A DNA stretch of 64,000 nt, from positions 620,001 through 684,000 of the forward strand of contig NBBA01000019.1 in the NCBI GenBank assembly GCA_002794785.1, in the 5' to 3' direction. This document shows positions 1 through 12,469 of the stretch, piece after piece. A program made the translations under genes and the position numbers. Below the pieces are notes generated by a model that made no database searches, had not been told where the DNA came from, and saw nothing but the letters and a program-made list of their open reading frames with translations. Source of the DNA: Coniferiporia sulphurascens (taxonomy: Eukaryota; Basidiomycota; Agaricomycetes; Hymenochaetales; Hymenochaetaceae). The first letter of the stretch is position 1, and every line of letters begins with the position of its first letter.

Positions 1-2090
1 ATGTTCATAGGAGGTGCGTATTCAGCGATTATATGCAGCCCCCGGTCTGATCGAACTTGTAGGATCGAACTGGGTCCCAGGAGACGCGTTCCTAACGACA
101 GTCACCCCGAAGCTATACCGCGCGTGGCTTCAACTCATGAAAGACGGGAACCAAAACATGGTGCGCCTCTGGGGTGGTGGAGTCTATGAGCCCGACGTCT
201 TTTACCATATCTGCGACGGTAAGTACGTTCTCGTTGACTTCATGACTTCTTTTAAGAACGGCAGCAGAACTTGGCCTTCCCGTTTGGCAGGACTTCCAAT
301 TCGCGTGCGGAATTTACCCAGCGCACGATGAGTTTGTCGCTAGCGTGAGGCTAGAGGCCGAGGATAATGTTCGCAGGTTGCGCCATCACCCGTGCATGGC
401 GCTGTTCTGTGGAAATAACGAAGGTTAGTGAATTTGCTGGTAATAACGAGCGGTTGACTCACTTGCAAGTGGTAAAAAAGATTACCAGCAGATCCTGCAA
501 TGGAACGGTGAGGCCCTCGCTCAATATGTGTTTCAATGACTTACGTCGTTCTAGTCAAAACCGAGCTTCCCGCGCGCAAGATCTACGAGAAGGTCTTACC
601 AGAAGTGGTCACTGCGCTCACGCACGACGAAGTACCATATCACTGCGGCTCTCCTTATGGTGGGGAGGGTTGGGACACGGCGGATCCGACCGTCGGAGAC
701 ATACACCAATGGAACATCTGGGCAGGGTCGAACGTGCACCAAGACTACGATATCATGGGGGGACGATTCATTAGGTGAAATCCAGCAGCGCTGACCTTGC
801 GTCAATATGAATTAACAAGGCCAAAGTGAATTTGGGATGCCGGCGATGCCCGACATGCGCACAGTCAATTTCTGGCTGAAGGACGCACCCGCAAGCGAGC
901 GGTACGCTCAGTCCAAGATCATGGCACAGCATAACAAAGCGGGCAGTCATGAGCGTCGCTTCGCATATAATATGGGCGACAACTTCAAATTCACTTCCGA
1001 CCTGGAGACGTGGGTGTTCGTATTGCCGAGAGGTAGTTTGTTCTAAAATATACCCCTTTTCCAGGCACGTGTACAATACACAAATCTTGCAGTCCGATGC
1101 GCTTAGCCATGCATACCGATCGTGGCGTCGTGAGTGGAGAGGACCCGGCAAGCAATTTGTGAGTTCTCTAGCCCGTTCATCACGAGCTATCGTAGAATCA
1201 CTGATAGACAATATTAAGACCTCTGGTGCCATTGTGTGGCAAATCAACGACTCTTGGCCAGTCACATCTTGGGCTATCGCGGATTATTTCGTGAGCAGAC
1301 TATGAGGCCCTTCCCATTCAATATACTAAGCGCGTATGACAGATGCGACCGAAGCCAGCGTATTTCAGTGTTGCGCGTGAGTTGAAGCCGTATACGGTGG
1401 GAGTCTTCCGTCAAGTAGGTCCCCAAGTCTTTTCCTATCCATGACCGAGAAAGATGAGCCATCTAGGTACATAAAAGCAGAGACAACGATAGGCCAAGGC
1501 AGTTCTATGACTTCAATACCTTCCCGTGCACCGGCGCGACTGTTGAGGTGTGGGGGACGAATGCAACCTTGGAAACCCGTGCGGCCAAAGTCGAGATTTC
1601 GTTCGTCGATATCTGTTCTGACTGGGTGCAATCCGAGACGCATGAGGTAGAGCTTGCGCCAAACCAGACGACTGAAGTCTTCACGATGACGGTCCCTGAG
1701 CCACCAGAATCTTCCGACTTCAGCAAACAACTGGATCAATGGAAGCCGCAGCGGACGCGTACACACACCCTTGTGGTTGCAGCACGGCTCATCGACGCGC
1801 AGTCGGGGGCGGTGCTATCCCGTGTAGTGGACTGGCCGCAGCCGTACCGCTATTACGATTTTCCCCAGCCGGGACTGCAGGTCACCGTTGATGGCGAGTC
1901 GATCATCGTGAGCGCGAAGAAGCCAGTGAAAGGTCTTGTGTTCAGTGTACAGGAGGAAGACAACGTGCAATGGTCGGACAACGGGATCGATGTGATGCCA
2001 GGCGACCAGCAGAAAATTCAGGCTAAGGGCTTGGCTGGGAAGGAACTGTACGTGGCGCACATGGGTGGAGAACGGGCGCGAAAGATATGA
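1..2090 (+). CDS. Beta-mannosidase, GH2, 3' part (5' end outside window)
   Basis: Hydrolyses terminal beta-1,4-mannosyl residues from mannan oligosaccharides and N-glycan remnants. The window opens inside the gene: an exon end (1-13), a 49-base intron (14-62), then SNWVPGDAFL, DGNQNMVRLWGGGVYEPD and FCGNNE. The Glu of GNNE is the expected acid/base and the Glu of SEFGMPAMPD (about 826-850) the expected nucleophile. Further exons carry GAIVWQINDSWPVTSWA and a C-terminal beta-sandwich region ending GGERARKI before the stop at 2090. About eight short introns interrupt the visible part, which is close to 600 residues; GH2 beta-mannosidases of this kind are about 850. No signal peptide can be judged because the start is missing. 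Motifs fit the intracellular MndB-like fungal type. The stop and catalytic motifs are clear, but exact edges of some exons are by eye. Confidence 0.9.
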
Positions 2091-2551
2091 AATAATATTC
2101 CGGAGAAAATCTGTATCACTTGTAAAGCTGGACAAAAGACACGGAGGGTTACGATAACTAGTGTAAAAAGACCAAGGTATGCGCTCGGACGGCAATGCGC
2201 AGCATCGCAAATACAGCCGATGGCAGTGTTTGGAACCGTGCCAAAATCAGACAGGCATTCGGAGATAATGCCCTACGGATAGTAAGAAGGCGCAGAAACA
2301 GATCGTTCTACCCAGGGAATGAGGCTCAGCGACGGATGGAAGAAGGTCGACAAAGCCAATTGAACTGGATGCTTTGAAGAGGTTGAAGCGAGTAAACTAG
2401 ATTTTATACTGGCGAGTCACGCTTACCGTTTTCGTGCGAGGATCAGTAACACTAATCGAGCTGTGCTACCATCACCGCTCGCTAAGCTTGACTGCGGCCA
2501 TCTCTACTATAAGACGCACATCGTGCGCAGTGCACGACTCACGATTTAGAC
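2091..2551. other. Intergenic, beta-mannosidase to chitin synthase
   Basis: 461 bases between two same-strand genes. It must hold the terminator of the mannosidase gene and the promoter and leader of the chitin synthase. Short frames here lack codon or domain character. No repeat seen. Confidence 0.5.
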
Positions 2552-5500
2552 ATGTCCTATTTTCCAGAGGTGAGCCTCTACTGGTTAGCAACAGCGCTCG
2601 ATTTTCTGACAGTCTACAGGCAGACGAAGCTCAGCGAGCGCAACATTACAACTATCCACCATATGACCCCTACCAGCAGGATCCCAATCATCCAGGCTTT
2701 TCCGCGACTCCAAATCCGTACGAAAATGCCCCCCATGGACAAGGCAACCCCCCAGACCCATTTTCTACACCGAACTCTGTTCAGATGCACCCGACAGGTT
2801 ACCCTCACAGTCCCCCGCCCATAGTGCACAGTCCCCCACCCCCTGTCGACCTCTTCAACCCGTATCAACCTCCTCCGCAGCAACACTACGAATACCAAGG
2901 TCTTCAAACGTCCGCCCCTCCATTACGGCCCTCCAGCTCGCAGTTCTCACAATATGACGCGCCGGAACCGGGTATGAATGACGACCTCGGTGATATACCC
3001 CTTTTACGTCGGGACTCGACATCACAGATGCCGGCACATATTCCTGGTGCATATCAGGGCTCGCTAGATGGAGGCCCGGATGACGAAGACTCTAACATTC
3101 GCTACGGACGAATTCCTCAACGTGTTCCGCGACGTTACAAGACCATGAAGCGTGTTGAGCTCTTCCACGGGAACCTCGTCTTCGACTCGCCCGTACCACG
3201 CAAGTTGCTGGATCGGTGCTCATTGCGTAATGAACGCGAGTTTACGCATATGCGCTACTCGGCTGCGACCTGTGACCCGAATGACTTTATGAGTGAGGGC
3301 TTCACGCTCCGTCAGGTACTTTACGAGCCGCCACGTCGTACGGAGTTATTCATTGTAATGACAATGTACAACGAAGAGGACGATCTCTTCTGCCGCACCA
3401 TGCATGGAGTTATGAAAAATATAGCGCATTTGTGTACTCGTGATCGCTCACGTACATGGGGGAAAGAAGGCTGGAAGAAGGTCGTCGTTTGCATCGTCAG
3501 TGACGGACGCAAGAAGATTAACCAGCGGACGTTGTCGGTCATTGCTGCGCTTGGCGCGTATCAAGATGGCGTGGCTAAAAATGTGGTGAACAAGAAGCCC
3601 GTCGCCGCACATATTTACGAATACACGACCCAGAGTGAGCTCATTCTGATCCGTGTCGTTGTTCCGTTGCTGAACATTTTCAGTCTCCGTAACGCCCTCC
3701 AAAAAGATTGAAGGCTCAGAAAAGAACATAGTACCTGTACAGATCATCTTTTGTCTGAAGGAAAACAACCAGAAAAAAATCAACTCTCACCGATGGTTCT
3801 TCAACGCCTTTGGTCCCATTCTTCAGCCAAATGTGTGCGTTTTGCTCGATGTTGGTACGCAGCCGGGTCCGACGTCGATCTACCATTTATGGAAGGCGTT
3901 CGACATTAACTCCAACGTTGGGGGTGCGTGTGGGGAGATCGTCGCGTTGAAAGGAAAGTGGGGGCTTAATCTACTCAATCCTCTTGGTGGGTTTCATGAT
4001 CTGCGGTTTAATCACGTGTACTGAGAGCTTTACGCAGTCGCTGCCCAGAACTTTGAGTACAAAATCTCGAATATCTTGGATAAGCCCCTGGAGTCGGTAT
4101 TTGGATACATCACTGTACTACCGGGTGCATTCAGTGCGTACCGCTACATTGCGTTGCAGAACGATGCAGCTGGTGAGGGTCCATTGCAGAAATACTTCCT
4201 GGGCGAAAAGCTGGTATGTGCGCAGCGAAGCTTATATTTGTCTATGTTTGACCTCGCCGCTAGCACGGTGGTGATGCGGACGTTTTCACGTCGAACATGT
4301 ACCTGGCCGAGGATCGCGTACGTTCTATCCCCTGTCTGCGCATTTGATACTAATGTGCGTGCAGATCCTCTGCTGGGAGTTGGTGTCGAAGCGAAACGGT
4401 GCATGGATCCTGCACTACGTCAAGTCTGCATATGCAGTGACAGACGTGCCGGACCAGGTCGCGGAGCTCATTTCCCAGCGGCGTCGTTGGCTGAATGGCT
4501 CTTTCTTCGCGGCAATCCACAGTACATTCAAGTTCCACTACATCTACCGCTCGTCGCACTCAGTCGTGCGCAAGTTCTGGATACACGTCGAGTTGCTGTA
4601 CCAAACGTTCAATCTCATTTTTTCATGGTTCGCGCTTGTGAGTACTGTTTTAATTCCTCCTTGGACTGTCTTTACTTACACCCAACAGGGAAACTACTAC
4701 ATTGCATTCACGATTCTTAGTCAATCTATGGAGGACGCTTCGTTCCATATCGGTCATTGGATCCACTATTTCAACCTCGTTCTCAACTATTTTTATTTGG
4801 GTCTCCTCGTTCTGGTCTTTATTCTTGCACTCGGAAACCGTCCTCAAGGGTCAAAATGGAGCTATACATTCGCCTTTGTCGGATTTGCTGCAATCACTAT
4901 ATACATGACTGTTAGTTTCTTTACTCCCTTCAGCCATCCTACGTTAAATCGGTTTTCTTTAGACTGCCGCATTTTTGCTTGCTTTCAAGGGCATAGAAAA
5001 TGTCGCCGACAGCGGCTCAGGAACCCTGAGTTTCTCGGAACTGGCCTCGAACGCTATCTTCAGAAATATTGTCATTTCATTGGTTGCCACCTTGGGTCTT
5101 TATCTGATTGCGTCCTTGTTATTTGTAAGTGCTCTGCTTTTTTCGTTAAGAGCGCTCGCTCAGTGCTTTTGAACAGTTTGAACCTTGGCATATGATTACG
5201 AGCTTTATTCAGTACCTACTGATGGCGCCATCATACATCGCGGTTTTGAACGTCTATGCCGTAAGCCCATCCCTTCCTAGCTTTTGACCTGCGCTAAAAG
5301 CCCATTTAGTTCGCAAATGTCCAGTAAGTATTAGCCACCCCGCCGAAGCTGTCTCCTCATATAACTATTTGACAGCGACATCACATGGGGTACGAAGGGT
5401 GATAACAAAGTCAGCACGGATCTCGGCGTGGTCAAGACAGATGCGAAGAGCAATGCGGTAGAAGTTGATGCACCGACCGATAATGCGGACATAGACGCTG

Positions 5501-6014
5501 CGTACGAGGCGGCGCTAACCGTGCTGCACACAAAGTTCGTGCCAGAACCACCGAAGCAGGACCTAGAGCAGGATAACAAGGATTATTACCAGAACTTCAG
5601 AACAAGGTACGTTCGTGTGCGCCGCTAAGCGAGAATTTGAGTTAAATATTCGGTCCAGGGTTCTCCTGTTTTGGACATTGTCAAACGTGAGTCGGTTTTA
5701 CTTGTTGTGAGGACGTCTGCTCATCCAAATTTACAGGGTCTCTTGGCTGCCATTGTTGTGTATGTGCTATAACCTATTATATTTGACCAGCTTGCCTAAT
5801 GGCGATTCTTAGTTCTGCTACGGGGACTGCGGCACAGGACGGCGCGAGTAAGACTGTAAGTGGCTACATGGCGTTTGTGCTCTTTTCGGTTGCAGGCCTC
5901 GCATGTGAGTAATATCGCCTACTTTTCGGTTCTATCCCTAATGGAGTTGAATTAGTCGTCCGATTCTGTGGGTCGACGACGTACCTGCTCATTCGCATGT
6001 TCGCTGGGGAGTAG
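2552..6014 (+). CDS. Chitin synthase, class III type
   Basis: Polymerises UDP-GlcNAc into chitin at the plasma membrane. I read 15 exons: 2552-2569, 2620-3634, 3684-3986, 4038-4213, 4264-4317, 4365-4637, 4689-4910, 4963-5124, 5177-5260, 5310-5323, 5376-5606, 5659-5686, 5737-5759, 5813-5904 and 5956-6014. Together they give 917 codons with consistent phases, all GT-AG. A Pro/Gln/Tyr-rich N-terminal tail (about 150 residues) precedes the catalytic domain. Visible motifs include [65 protein letters not shown] and the signature QRRRW. Several membrane segments follow QRRRW. The start ATGTCCTATTTTCCAGAG is a six-codon exon spliced to the ADEAQ exon. The IAHLC and YTTQISVTPS context fits class III rather than I or II, by memory of family alignments. 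Confidence 0.93.
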
Positions 6015-6386
6015 TGGGTTCTCGGTTTTCCTCCTCTTTTCAGCAGTTCTCGGACTTTTTGTACTTTGTCTGAGCGAACGCTTGCTTTGCAAGCGGGTCC
6101 GCAGGATGCTAGCTTTGGATTCCATTATCTAAGTTATTAATGCGCAATAAATCGAAATTATTTTGTCCGAAATAATAAGCGCGTGAGCTGTTTGTAAAAT
6201 ATTAATTGTGACTCCCCCTAGCGGGGTTGATCACTGACCGACGCGTCATGGCACGCCCCGAGCGGCGAGTTCTGCATTTCCCCTCTTTCTCTTGATTTCT
6301 CGTGCAAAGCATGGAGAAAAACGTGCTGGACGAGTACGCTCCTTTTTTCTCTCTGAATACTTGTCTGTTGCTTATTTTCATGCAGG
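6015..6386. other. Intergenic, chitin synthase to MBOAT gene
   Basis: 372 bases with AT-rich stretches around 6125-6210. It probably contains the 3' end of the chitin synthase transcript and the promoter of the acyltransferase gene. No coding or repeat signal seen. Confidence 0.5.
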
Positions 6387-7819
6387 ATGGCGGACGGCGC
6401 GTACTGCTTCCTCCGCCTGCTCGTCCCCGAGCTCGAGAATAGAACACCTATTACCTGGGGCACGTTCCCGTATACCATCGTATGCTTCGTGCCCCTTATA
6501 TTCATGGCATATCTTGCGCGAAGACCAGATACACGTCTCATTAGATTGCTATTGCTGCCAGCGACGCTTAGCATCGTCTTACACTCGTGCCTTGGCTACG
6601 TATGGACTGGGGAGGGTATGAATGTGTATAATTGGGGAGAAGGTGAGTCTACGTGTAGCCTTGGCTCCTTCTTGAGGGCGCTTATGGATTCTTTGCAGGT
6701 CTCTGTTGTCTTGTTTGTATTGGCAAGACTTTCGAATATGCTTTCGTGGAGGAGGGCAGGTTCAAAGTCGGCGAAAAGCACCTGGGCGGCATGTCCACAC
6801 CCGCCATCAGCAAGAAAGACTACGACCCGAAGGACCCCACACACCCCGCAAACAGCCACATCCCCGTCACGGGCCTCAACCGACCCGGGTCGAGCTTTCT
6901 GCCTCTCGGGCTGCAAGACGGGTTCGAGCTCGCCTTCGCGTTTCGTGGTGTCGGCTGGGACTTTGGGAAGTACGTCTACATCCCGCCAGAGCGCAAACCA
7001 CTCGCGCGCCGACCCTTTCTCATCGCGACGCTCAACACGTTCGCGTTCAACTTCCTCGTGCTCGACTTCCTCGAATCGTGCATCAAGCTCGCGCCGCGCG
7101 TAGGCACGCCGCACGGCGGGTCGATCTTCGTGCAGCACCTCCCGCCAACGGAGCGCTACACGCTCAGCACCGCACTGCACATCGCGAGCGGGTTCGCGCT
7201 TCTCGCAGGGTTCCAGATGGTGTACGACCTCGCGACGCTCGTCGGCGTAGGGCTGCTGCAGCACGACCCGACGTCGTGGCCGCCCGTGATCGATCGTCCA
7301 TGGGCCGCGACGAGCCTCGGCGAGCTCTGGGCGCGGCGCTGGCATCAACTGCTGCGGCAGACGTTCGTCGTGTTCGGCGGCGTGCCCGGACACGCTGTGG
7401 GTGGGCGCGTAGGCATGGTGCTTGGCACGTTCCTCGCGAGCGGACTGTACCACGAGGCGTCGAGCCTCGCGATGGGCCGAGGCTGGGACCTGCATGTCGT
7501 GCTGTTCTTTGCAGCGCAGGGTGTACTCGTCTTACTCGAGCGTGTATGGAAGCGCGTGACGGGCAAACGCGTTTGTGGCTGGCCCGGACGGGTCTGGGTG
7601 TATTTCGTCATTATGGTCCTTGGACAACCAATGAGTGAGTTCATATCGATGCTTATTTTGTCCATTTCGCATACTGATTACTCCGTAGTCGATTCGTGGC
7701 ATAAGAAGGGACTCGGAGGCGGGTTAATTATCCCACCTGTAATCAGTCCTACGCGCAGACAGATATTCCCACTCATTTCACACCTGACTGGATATGACCT
7801 GAGCGTGTACCCACTGTGA
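6387..7819 (+). CDS. Membrane-bound O-acyltransferase with wax-synthase-like domain
   Basis: Predicted multi-pass membrane enzyme that would transfer an acyl group to an alcohol. Fungal members of this group include acetyltransferases of secondary metabolism, so the substrate is open. Exons 6387-6642, 6699-7634 and 7689-7819 join in frame to 440 residues. The N-terminus has hydrophobic segments (WGTFPYTIVCFVPLIFMAYL). The conserved domain is seen as RPWAATSLGELWARRWHQLL followed by RQTFVVFGG. The probable catalytic His lies in ASGLYHEASSLA. The ATG at 6387 follows a short leader and begins the hydrophobic N-terminus, so it was preferred. Codon use in exon 2 is strongly G/C-ending, which also creates long antisense and out-of-phase frames that I treat as shadows. 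No biosynthetic cluster partner is adjacent. Confidence 0.82.
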
Positions 7820-8096
7820 TACCCATATCCACGCGCGCTAGATAAGCATAGACTGCATTTATTGTATTGTTGATTAAATTTCGCAGAACAGAGCCTATTC
7901 AAACGTCCGTACAGAACAACAAATCAAAGTTCTGACTACATAAATGTCGTTCGAATCAAAACTAAGTAATTAACGTCCAAGAAGAGTTGAGTTTACAACT
8001 GTCTTTTGTAAAAGTCCGACTGTCCGTGTCAAAGTCTAAGCACGAGTCCAAAAAGGTCCTTAGCGGCAGAAGAAACAAAGTCCATCTGCATCAACA

Positions 8097-8749
8097 TCAA
8101 GATGAAGAGTTCGTGCCATTATATATGATGCTGTTCACTGCGAGACTAAAGTTGCTACCCAGTACGGGCTGTAAAAGGGGTCATTAAAATGGGTAGGGGA
8201 GGGGGACCCACTACAACTTACATCACACGAGTTCCACTCCTCCAAGACCGTGAGGTACATCGGCTGCGCAACAGCAGACAGACCCGCGGAGAACCCGCTA
8301 GACAAAGAAAAGTCAGGCATAGTGAGTTGTGCGGGCGTGGGGTTCGGCGGGTTCGTGTCCTCTGAGAATTACGCGCACATTGCATTTGTCAGCAACATTT
8401 ACTTATGTAATGATATCGGCGAGAGGAGCCCGCGCTGTTCCCACGCACCGAAGGTCGAGTACGAGAAGCGCCCGAAGAAATAGCCCGACGCGGTCCCGGC
8501 GACCACGCTTGAGGGCGGGGAAGACAGGAGCCATACGGTGAAGTTGTGGCTCGTGAGGCAGTAGTCGCTGCGCTGTGTGTACGCGAAGTCGAATGCGGCA
8601 CCTGGGAGGATGTTTGTCCCGTTTACGGGCGACGTGATCGTGCCCTGTGTGCCGTAGCGTGGATCGACGGCGGTGGCAGCGGCGGCGGAGGGTGTCGCGC
8701 CGAGGAGGAGGACGGAGGAGAGAGCGGAGAGGAGGAGGTTGGAGAACAT
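8097..8749 (-). CDS. Small secreted protein, basidiomycete family of unknown function
   Basis: Three exons on the minus strand, 8749-8449, 8361-8222 and 8168-8097, join in phase to 170 residues. The N-terminus (MFSNLLLSALSSVLLLGATP, then Ala-rich) is a clear signal peptide. The mature protein has GTITSPVNGTNILPGAAFDF, then YTQRSDYCLTSHNFTVWLL, GYFFGRF, a Pro-rich stretch ending LTMPDFS, and YLTVLEEWNSCD. Cysteines and N-x-S/T sites (NGT, NFT, NFS) fit an extracellular protein. This pattern recurs among predicted secreted proteins of Agaricomycetes, as I recall it, but no function is known to me. The first intron donor GTGCGT at 8448 was chosen because only it keeps the frame into EDTNPPNPTPAQ. 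Confidence 0.75.
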
Positions 8750-9877
8750 GATGGTTGTAGTGTGGCCGCAGGGGGGGATTTTGTATGTCGAAGTCTTAAC
8801 GCGGTCGGATTATATATCGTTCAGCTGGTGATTCTTCGACGGATCCGAGACAGCGACAGAAGATCGAAACCGCGTGTACACTCCTTCATTTCAGCTGATA
8901 CACGAGTAAACCGCCTTCGAAAAGCGAGAGTTTCCTCGTTCTAGCGGGACTCTCGCACAGCGGTATACGTGGGCCGCTACAATTTTGAGCAAGACGATCA
9001 TAGCATTAGCGAATGGACATTGCGGAAGACCGGCACGAACTCGTCACTCGACCCTCGGGGGTACTTGGGCAGTGCCGGAGTCGGCGTAACTTTGTGATAG
9101 AACTGCTTCGAGCTCTTTGTTTCATTCAATGAGGATCCAGTTTAGGCAAAGTGGACTTTCGCCGTCTGTATTCAGGCAAGGATTTACTGGCGGCGAGGAG
9201 TCGAAACTTTGCACACCGGATCACGCTGTTTTCGTCATCTTTTCATCGGATATCTGTCGGATTTGGAAGAGATGAAACAAGTTATTGCGTATGATGCACC
9301 GAGCAAGGGTGCTTCCTGGGTCGACGGATGGTTCAGTGGGATGGCTGATTACCAGATACATGGGTGTTAACAAACAAGATGGCGATGAGTCTTATTTAGT
9401 TGTATTTGAATATTCGGGTGTTTCCGAGTTGAAATTCGTGGCTTAAGGCCATATTCCTGAACGATTTCGGATAGATCTAGAACTCACTATTCTAAGTTGT
9501 ACTATTTCCTGGTAAGAACACCTTGATGAGGCGCAAACACAAGCGATTTTTACCCCATCCGTATGCTGATATGTACCTCCCACATCAATCTCATCCCACC
9601 CCTTTAGGCATCTTCCTCAGGCTTACTGCTTATGTATCTGTTGGCAACTTTTGTTCACTATACTCGGCACTATAGAAAACACAAGGCAGATTGTATGGAG
9701 AGTCTTAAAAAGGACGAGGTATAATTCGACTGGTTCAAGAATTGGGATCCATGACGAAAGAGAAAAGGAAAAGAGATACAATGAACCTAGACGGATAAAC
9801 TGGAAGCCCGATTATTAAAAATAAATCTCGCAAGGGATATCAATACGAACCGAGAAACAAAGTGTCACAGAAATAAA
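8750..9877. other. Intergenic region, no gene seen
   Basis: About 1.1 kb downstream of the unrecognised minus-strand gene and upstream of the secreted-protein gene. Short frames lack coding character. The bases just above 8749 should hold the promoter of the secreted protein. No repeats or RNA genes recognised. Confidence 0.45.
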
Positions 9878-10694
9878 CTACCCGGCGCGATTTATGCCGT
9901 TTTCCGCGAGGAATTTCTCCACTTGTGCGACGGGCACGAAGTACCACCACTGCGGGTCATACACGCGCATGTCATAGGCGCTCGTTACGTGGAACTCGGC
10001 GCGAAGTTCTGTCTTTCGGTGGAAGAGCGCCTGGTGAGCCAAGGAGACAGACAAGTGAGCGGAAGGAGCAAGAGGGTATTTACTTCTATTGTGCGTACAG
10101 AGGTGGGCGCATTGATGGAGACCCGGAGGTCGCTTGTGACGATCCTGTTATTTGGATAGTGAGTTTGATAGGATAATCCGTAATCCAGCTGGGGGACATA
10201 CTTGAAAGAGAATGGCTTGGAGGTATGACCGACAAGCGTCCATGTGGTCTTCTTGGTCGATTGTACGATTTTACCGCTCTAGTTGTTAAACAAGGATTTT
10301 AGCTTGAGAGGGGCCTCGAAGGACACGGGTGGCTTACCTTCTTCGCAACATAACCCCCAGCCTCCGCAGGTTCTGACCCTTGAATGGACTGAACGGACTG
10401 TAGCGTTATCCGAGGGCCGAGCTTGCCCGTAGGCGGGACGGTAGTTGTTAACTTCCACTAGGTATGATCTTTAGCACACGCAGAGGCCGTCTTTTAAATA
10501 AAAGGAGAAAGAGTCCGTACAATCCGGTTGTCTGACGAAGCTCCCTCCTTGGTCTGCCCGAGTACTTCGCAGTCAATCAGACCACCGTCAGCCTGTACAC
10601 CGCGTTGCCTCCAGAAGTGACCATAATCTTTGCTGTAGACATAGTACAAGCCGTCAGGGGGGTAGAAAATTGGGTAACTCCTCAGATCGGCCAT
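9878..10694 (-). CDS. Unrecognised protein of 213 residues
   Basis: Four exons, 10694-10521, 10457-10338, 10278-10084 and 10030-9878, join with correct phases (642 bases). Visible features are an aromatic N-terminus (YPIFYPPDGLYYVYSKDYGH), then GGLIDCEVLGQT, IWKLTTVPPTGKLGPRITLQ, TTWTLVGHTSKPFSFKYV, and a C-terminus ending MRVYDPQWWYFVPVAQVEKF followed by LAENGINRAG. The alternating aromatic and polar pattern suggests a beta-rich, lectin-like fold, which is inference only. No signal peptide or membrane segment is present, so a cytosolic product is likely. The third exon may instead be split by a small intron (donor GTATGT near 10199), which would remove the YVPQLDYGLS segment. I cannot assign a function. 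Confidence 0.6.
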
Positions 10695-11475
10695 AAGTGT
10701 TGATCGAGTACTACAAATATAGAGGGGGGAGTTGGGAGTCGCAGCGACTCATTATTTATCCCCTTTCCCTCAGGCACGTTGCGAAAAGTACCAGCATTCA
10801 TCCACTTATAATGCGATCGGGCTCAGAACGGGTTTTTCAATCAGAAGGAAAGCGAGAGGATTTTTGGAGGGCCAAGCTAAGGGCAGGCTGCCGCCATTGG
10901 TTGAACTAGAGACGAGAGGCAGATAGATCGGTCCCTTCGTGCAAGAGATCAATTACTCGGAAGCGGCGGATGAATTCCGGCAGACAGGACCACGCAGTTA
11001 GCAGCCTCAACCGGTGTTCAGCCCAGAGGCAAAGGGGTGAAGGAAGTACACGCTAACTAGCTCCGCTGAATTCTCGCATTCCGCTCTTGGTGCCAGTGAC
11101 AGGGTGCTATCCAAGTATACAGTGATCAGGGCACGAGAGGCAGACGTGAACGTATAAAATGTTCTGGCGATAGCGAAAATTTTGTCGAAGAGGCCCAGCC
11201 TGTGCCTTGGCTGGGAAAAAGATACGTGATACCGAGGTAAATCAAGTCGAAAGAAACAAGCGACGTTCATTTTCTTGAAGTCGAACCTCAGTCCCTGAGA
11301 GGTCATAGTTAAAGAAAGCTGGCGTCTAAACCTGTGTTCCATGATTGGTCGAAGGAGAAGTGTTCAAGGAACGGGAAAATGGAAATGGAACGATTAGTCA
11401 TTCGTTTGCATTAGTAATCGACCGACGGGCGTTTGCTCATTGCTCAGCACCTCGCCGACTCCCCCGACCGACACC
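10695..11475. other. Intergenic, divergent promoters
   Basis: 780 bases between the divergent unrecognised gene and ISA2. It should contain both promoters. The minus-strand frame at 11007-11342 has no recognisable domain and is taken as chance. Confidence 0.45.
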
Positions 11476-12317
11476 ATGTCGACCGTCGCCCGCCTGCACT
11501 CGCTGCGCCCCTTCTTCGCAGCGTCAAGCACGCAATGTATCTGCCGCAGGGCGCTGTTCGGCGATACAATCCATTCAGCCCCTAGCCGGTCTCGCCTTCT
11601 GTATACAACGCGTCCACTGCGTGCGACACTCGTAACTTCCGCTTCTAATGCGCTCCCTTCTACGGCTGCGTTTCCTGCAGAATCGGCGTTCCAGGCATCC
11701 GCATCCTCAATAGCAGCAACCGCGTCACAAACGTCGTCGGCGCGACCCGCCTCCTCGCGGCTGCCCTTGGGCATTGTGTGCGAGCTCCTGCGCGCGCCGA
11801 CGCAGGAGGACATCGATGACGCCGAAGTGGATGCTGAGTTACTTCCTTCCGAAGAGGCGCGTATATTGCTCACGGAACGCGCAGCGGAGGTGTGTATGTC
11901 TGGCTATACAGAGTTCTTGTGAGACTCATGTCTATGCTTCGCCCCGTTACAGCAATTACGCAGCATTGCGACGCGTGAAGGTGACCCGAACGTTGCGCTG
12001 CGGATAAGCGTCGATTCAGGCGGGTGTCACGGGTACCAGTACAAGATGGATGTAGAATCAGAGTGCCAGCCTGACGACTAGTGAATTTTCCCCTTGTATG
12101 ACATGAACACTGGGGTCTGACATACACTCGCAGTCACTTCTCGCACCCGACGATAAAGCCTTCGAACGTGTTCGTTGATGCTGTCTCTCTGCCCTTATTA
12201 AAGAACTCGACGCTCGACTATGCTACTGAGCTCATTGGGAGTAGCTTCTGTGTATCGGACAACCCCCAGGCGAAAGCTGGATGTGGTTGCGGTGTCAGTT
12301 GGGAGTTGAAGCTATGA
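11476..12317 (+). CDS. ISA2: Mitochondrial iron-sulfur cluster assembly protein ISA2 (HesB/A-type)
   Basis: A-type scaffold that helps build 4Fe-4S clusters in the mitochondrial matrix together with ISA1 and IBA57. Exons 11476-11889, 11953-12080 and 12134-12317 join in frame. The N-terminus is Arg/Ser/Ala-rich without acids, as in a mitochondrial targeting sequence. The HesB domain shows RISVDSGGCHGYQYKMDV, then DDYHFSHPTIKPSNVFVDAV, TLDYATELIGSSFCVSDNP and CGCGVSWELKL. The three cluster or iron ligands are the Cys of GGCHG and the two of GCGCG. An in-frame ATG at 11440 could add 12 residues; 11476 was chosen because it starts a good presequence (MSTVARLHSLRPFF). The gene converges on glutathione synthetase with 152 bases between stops. 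Confidence 0.92.
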
Positions 12318-12469
12318 GTCCCGGACTCGGTCGGCGCCGGATTCCGCCCTAATCACTGTATTTTATCAAGATTTTGTATTTTGTATAATCAATTTACAAC
12401 CCCCGCATCAGAATTCATACAATAATACTTCACAACAATTTATCCTTCATTATTTGGTCTTCCAAGGGG

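Noticed and set aside
6596..7495. Long 299-codon minus-strand frame and a 310-codon alternative plus frame over the MBOAT gene
   Set aside because: Both are shadows of the G/C-ending codons of the acyltransferase exon; they are rich in Arg, His and Ala and carry no domain.
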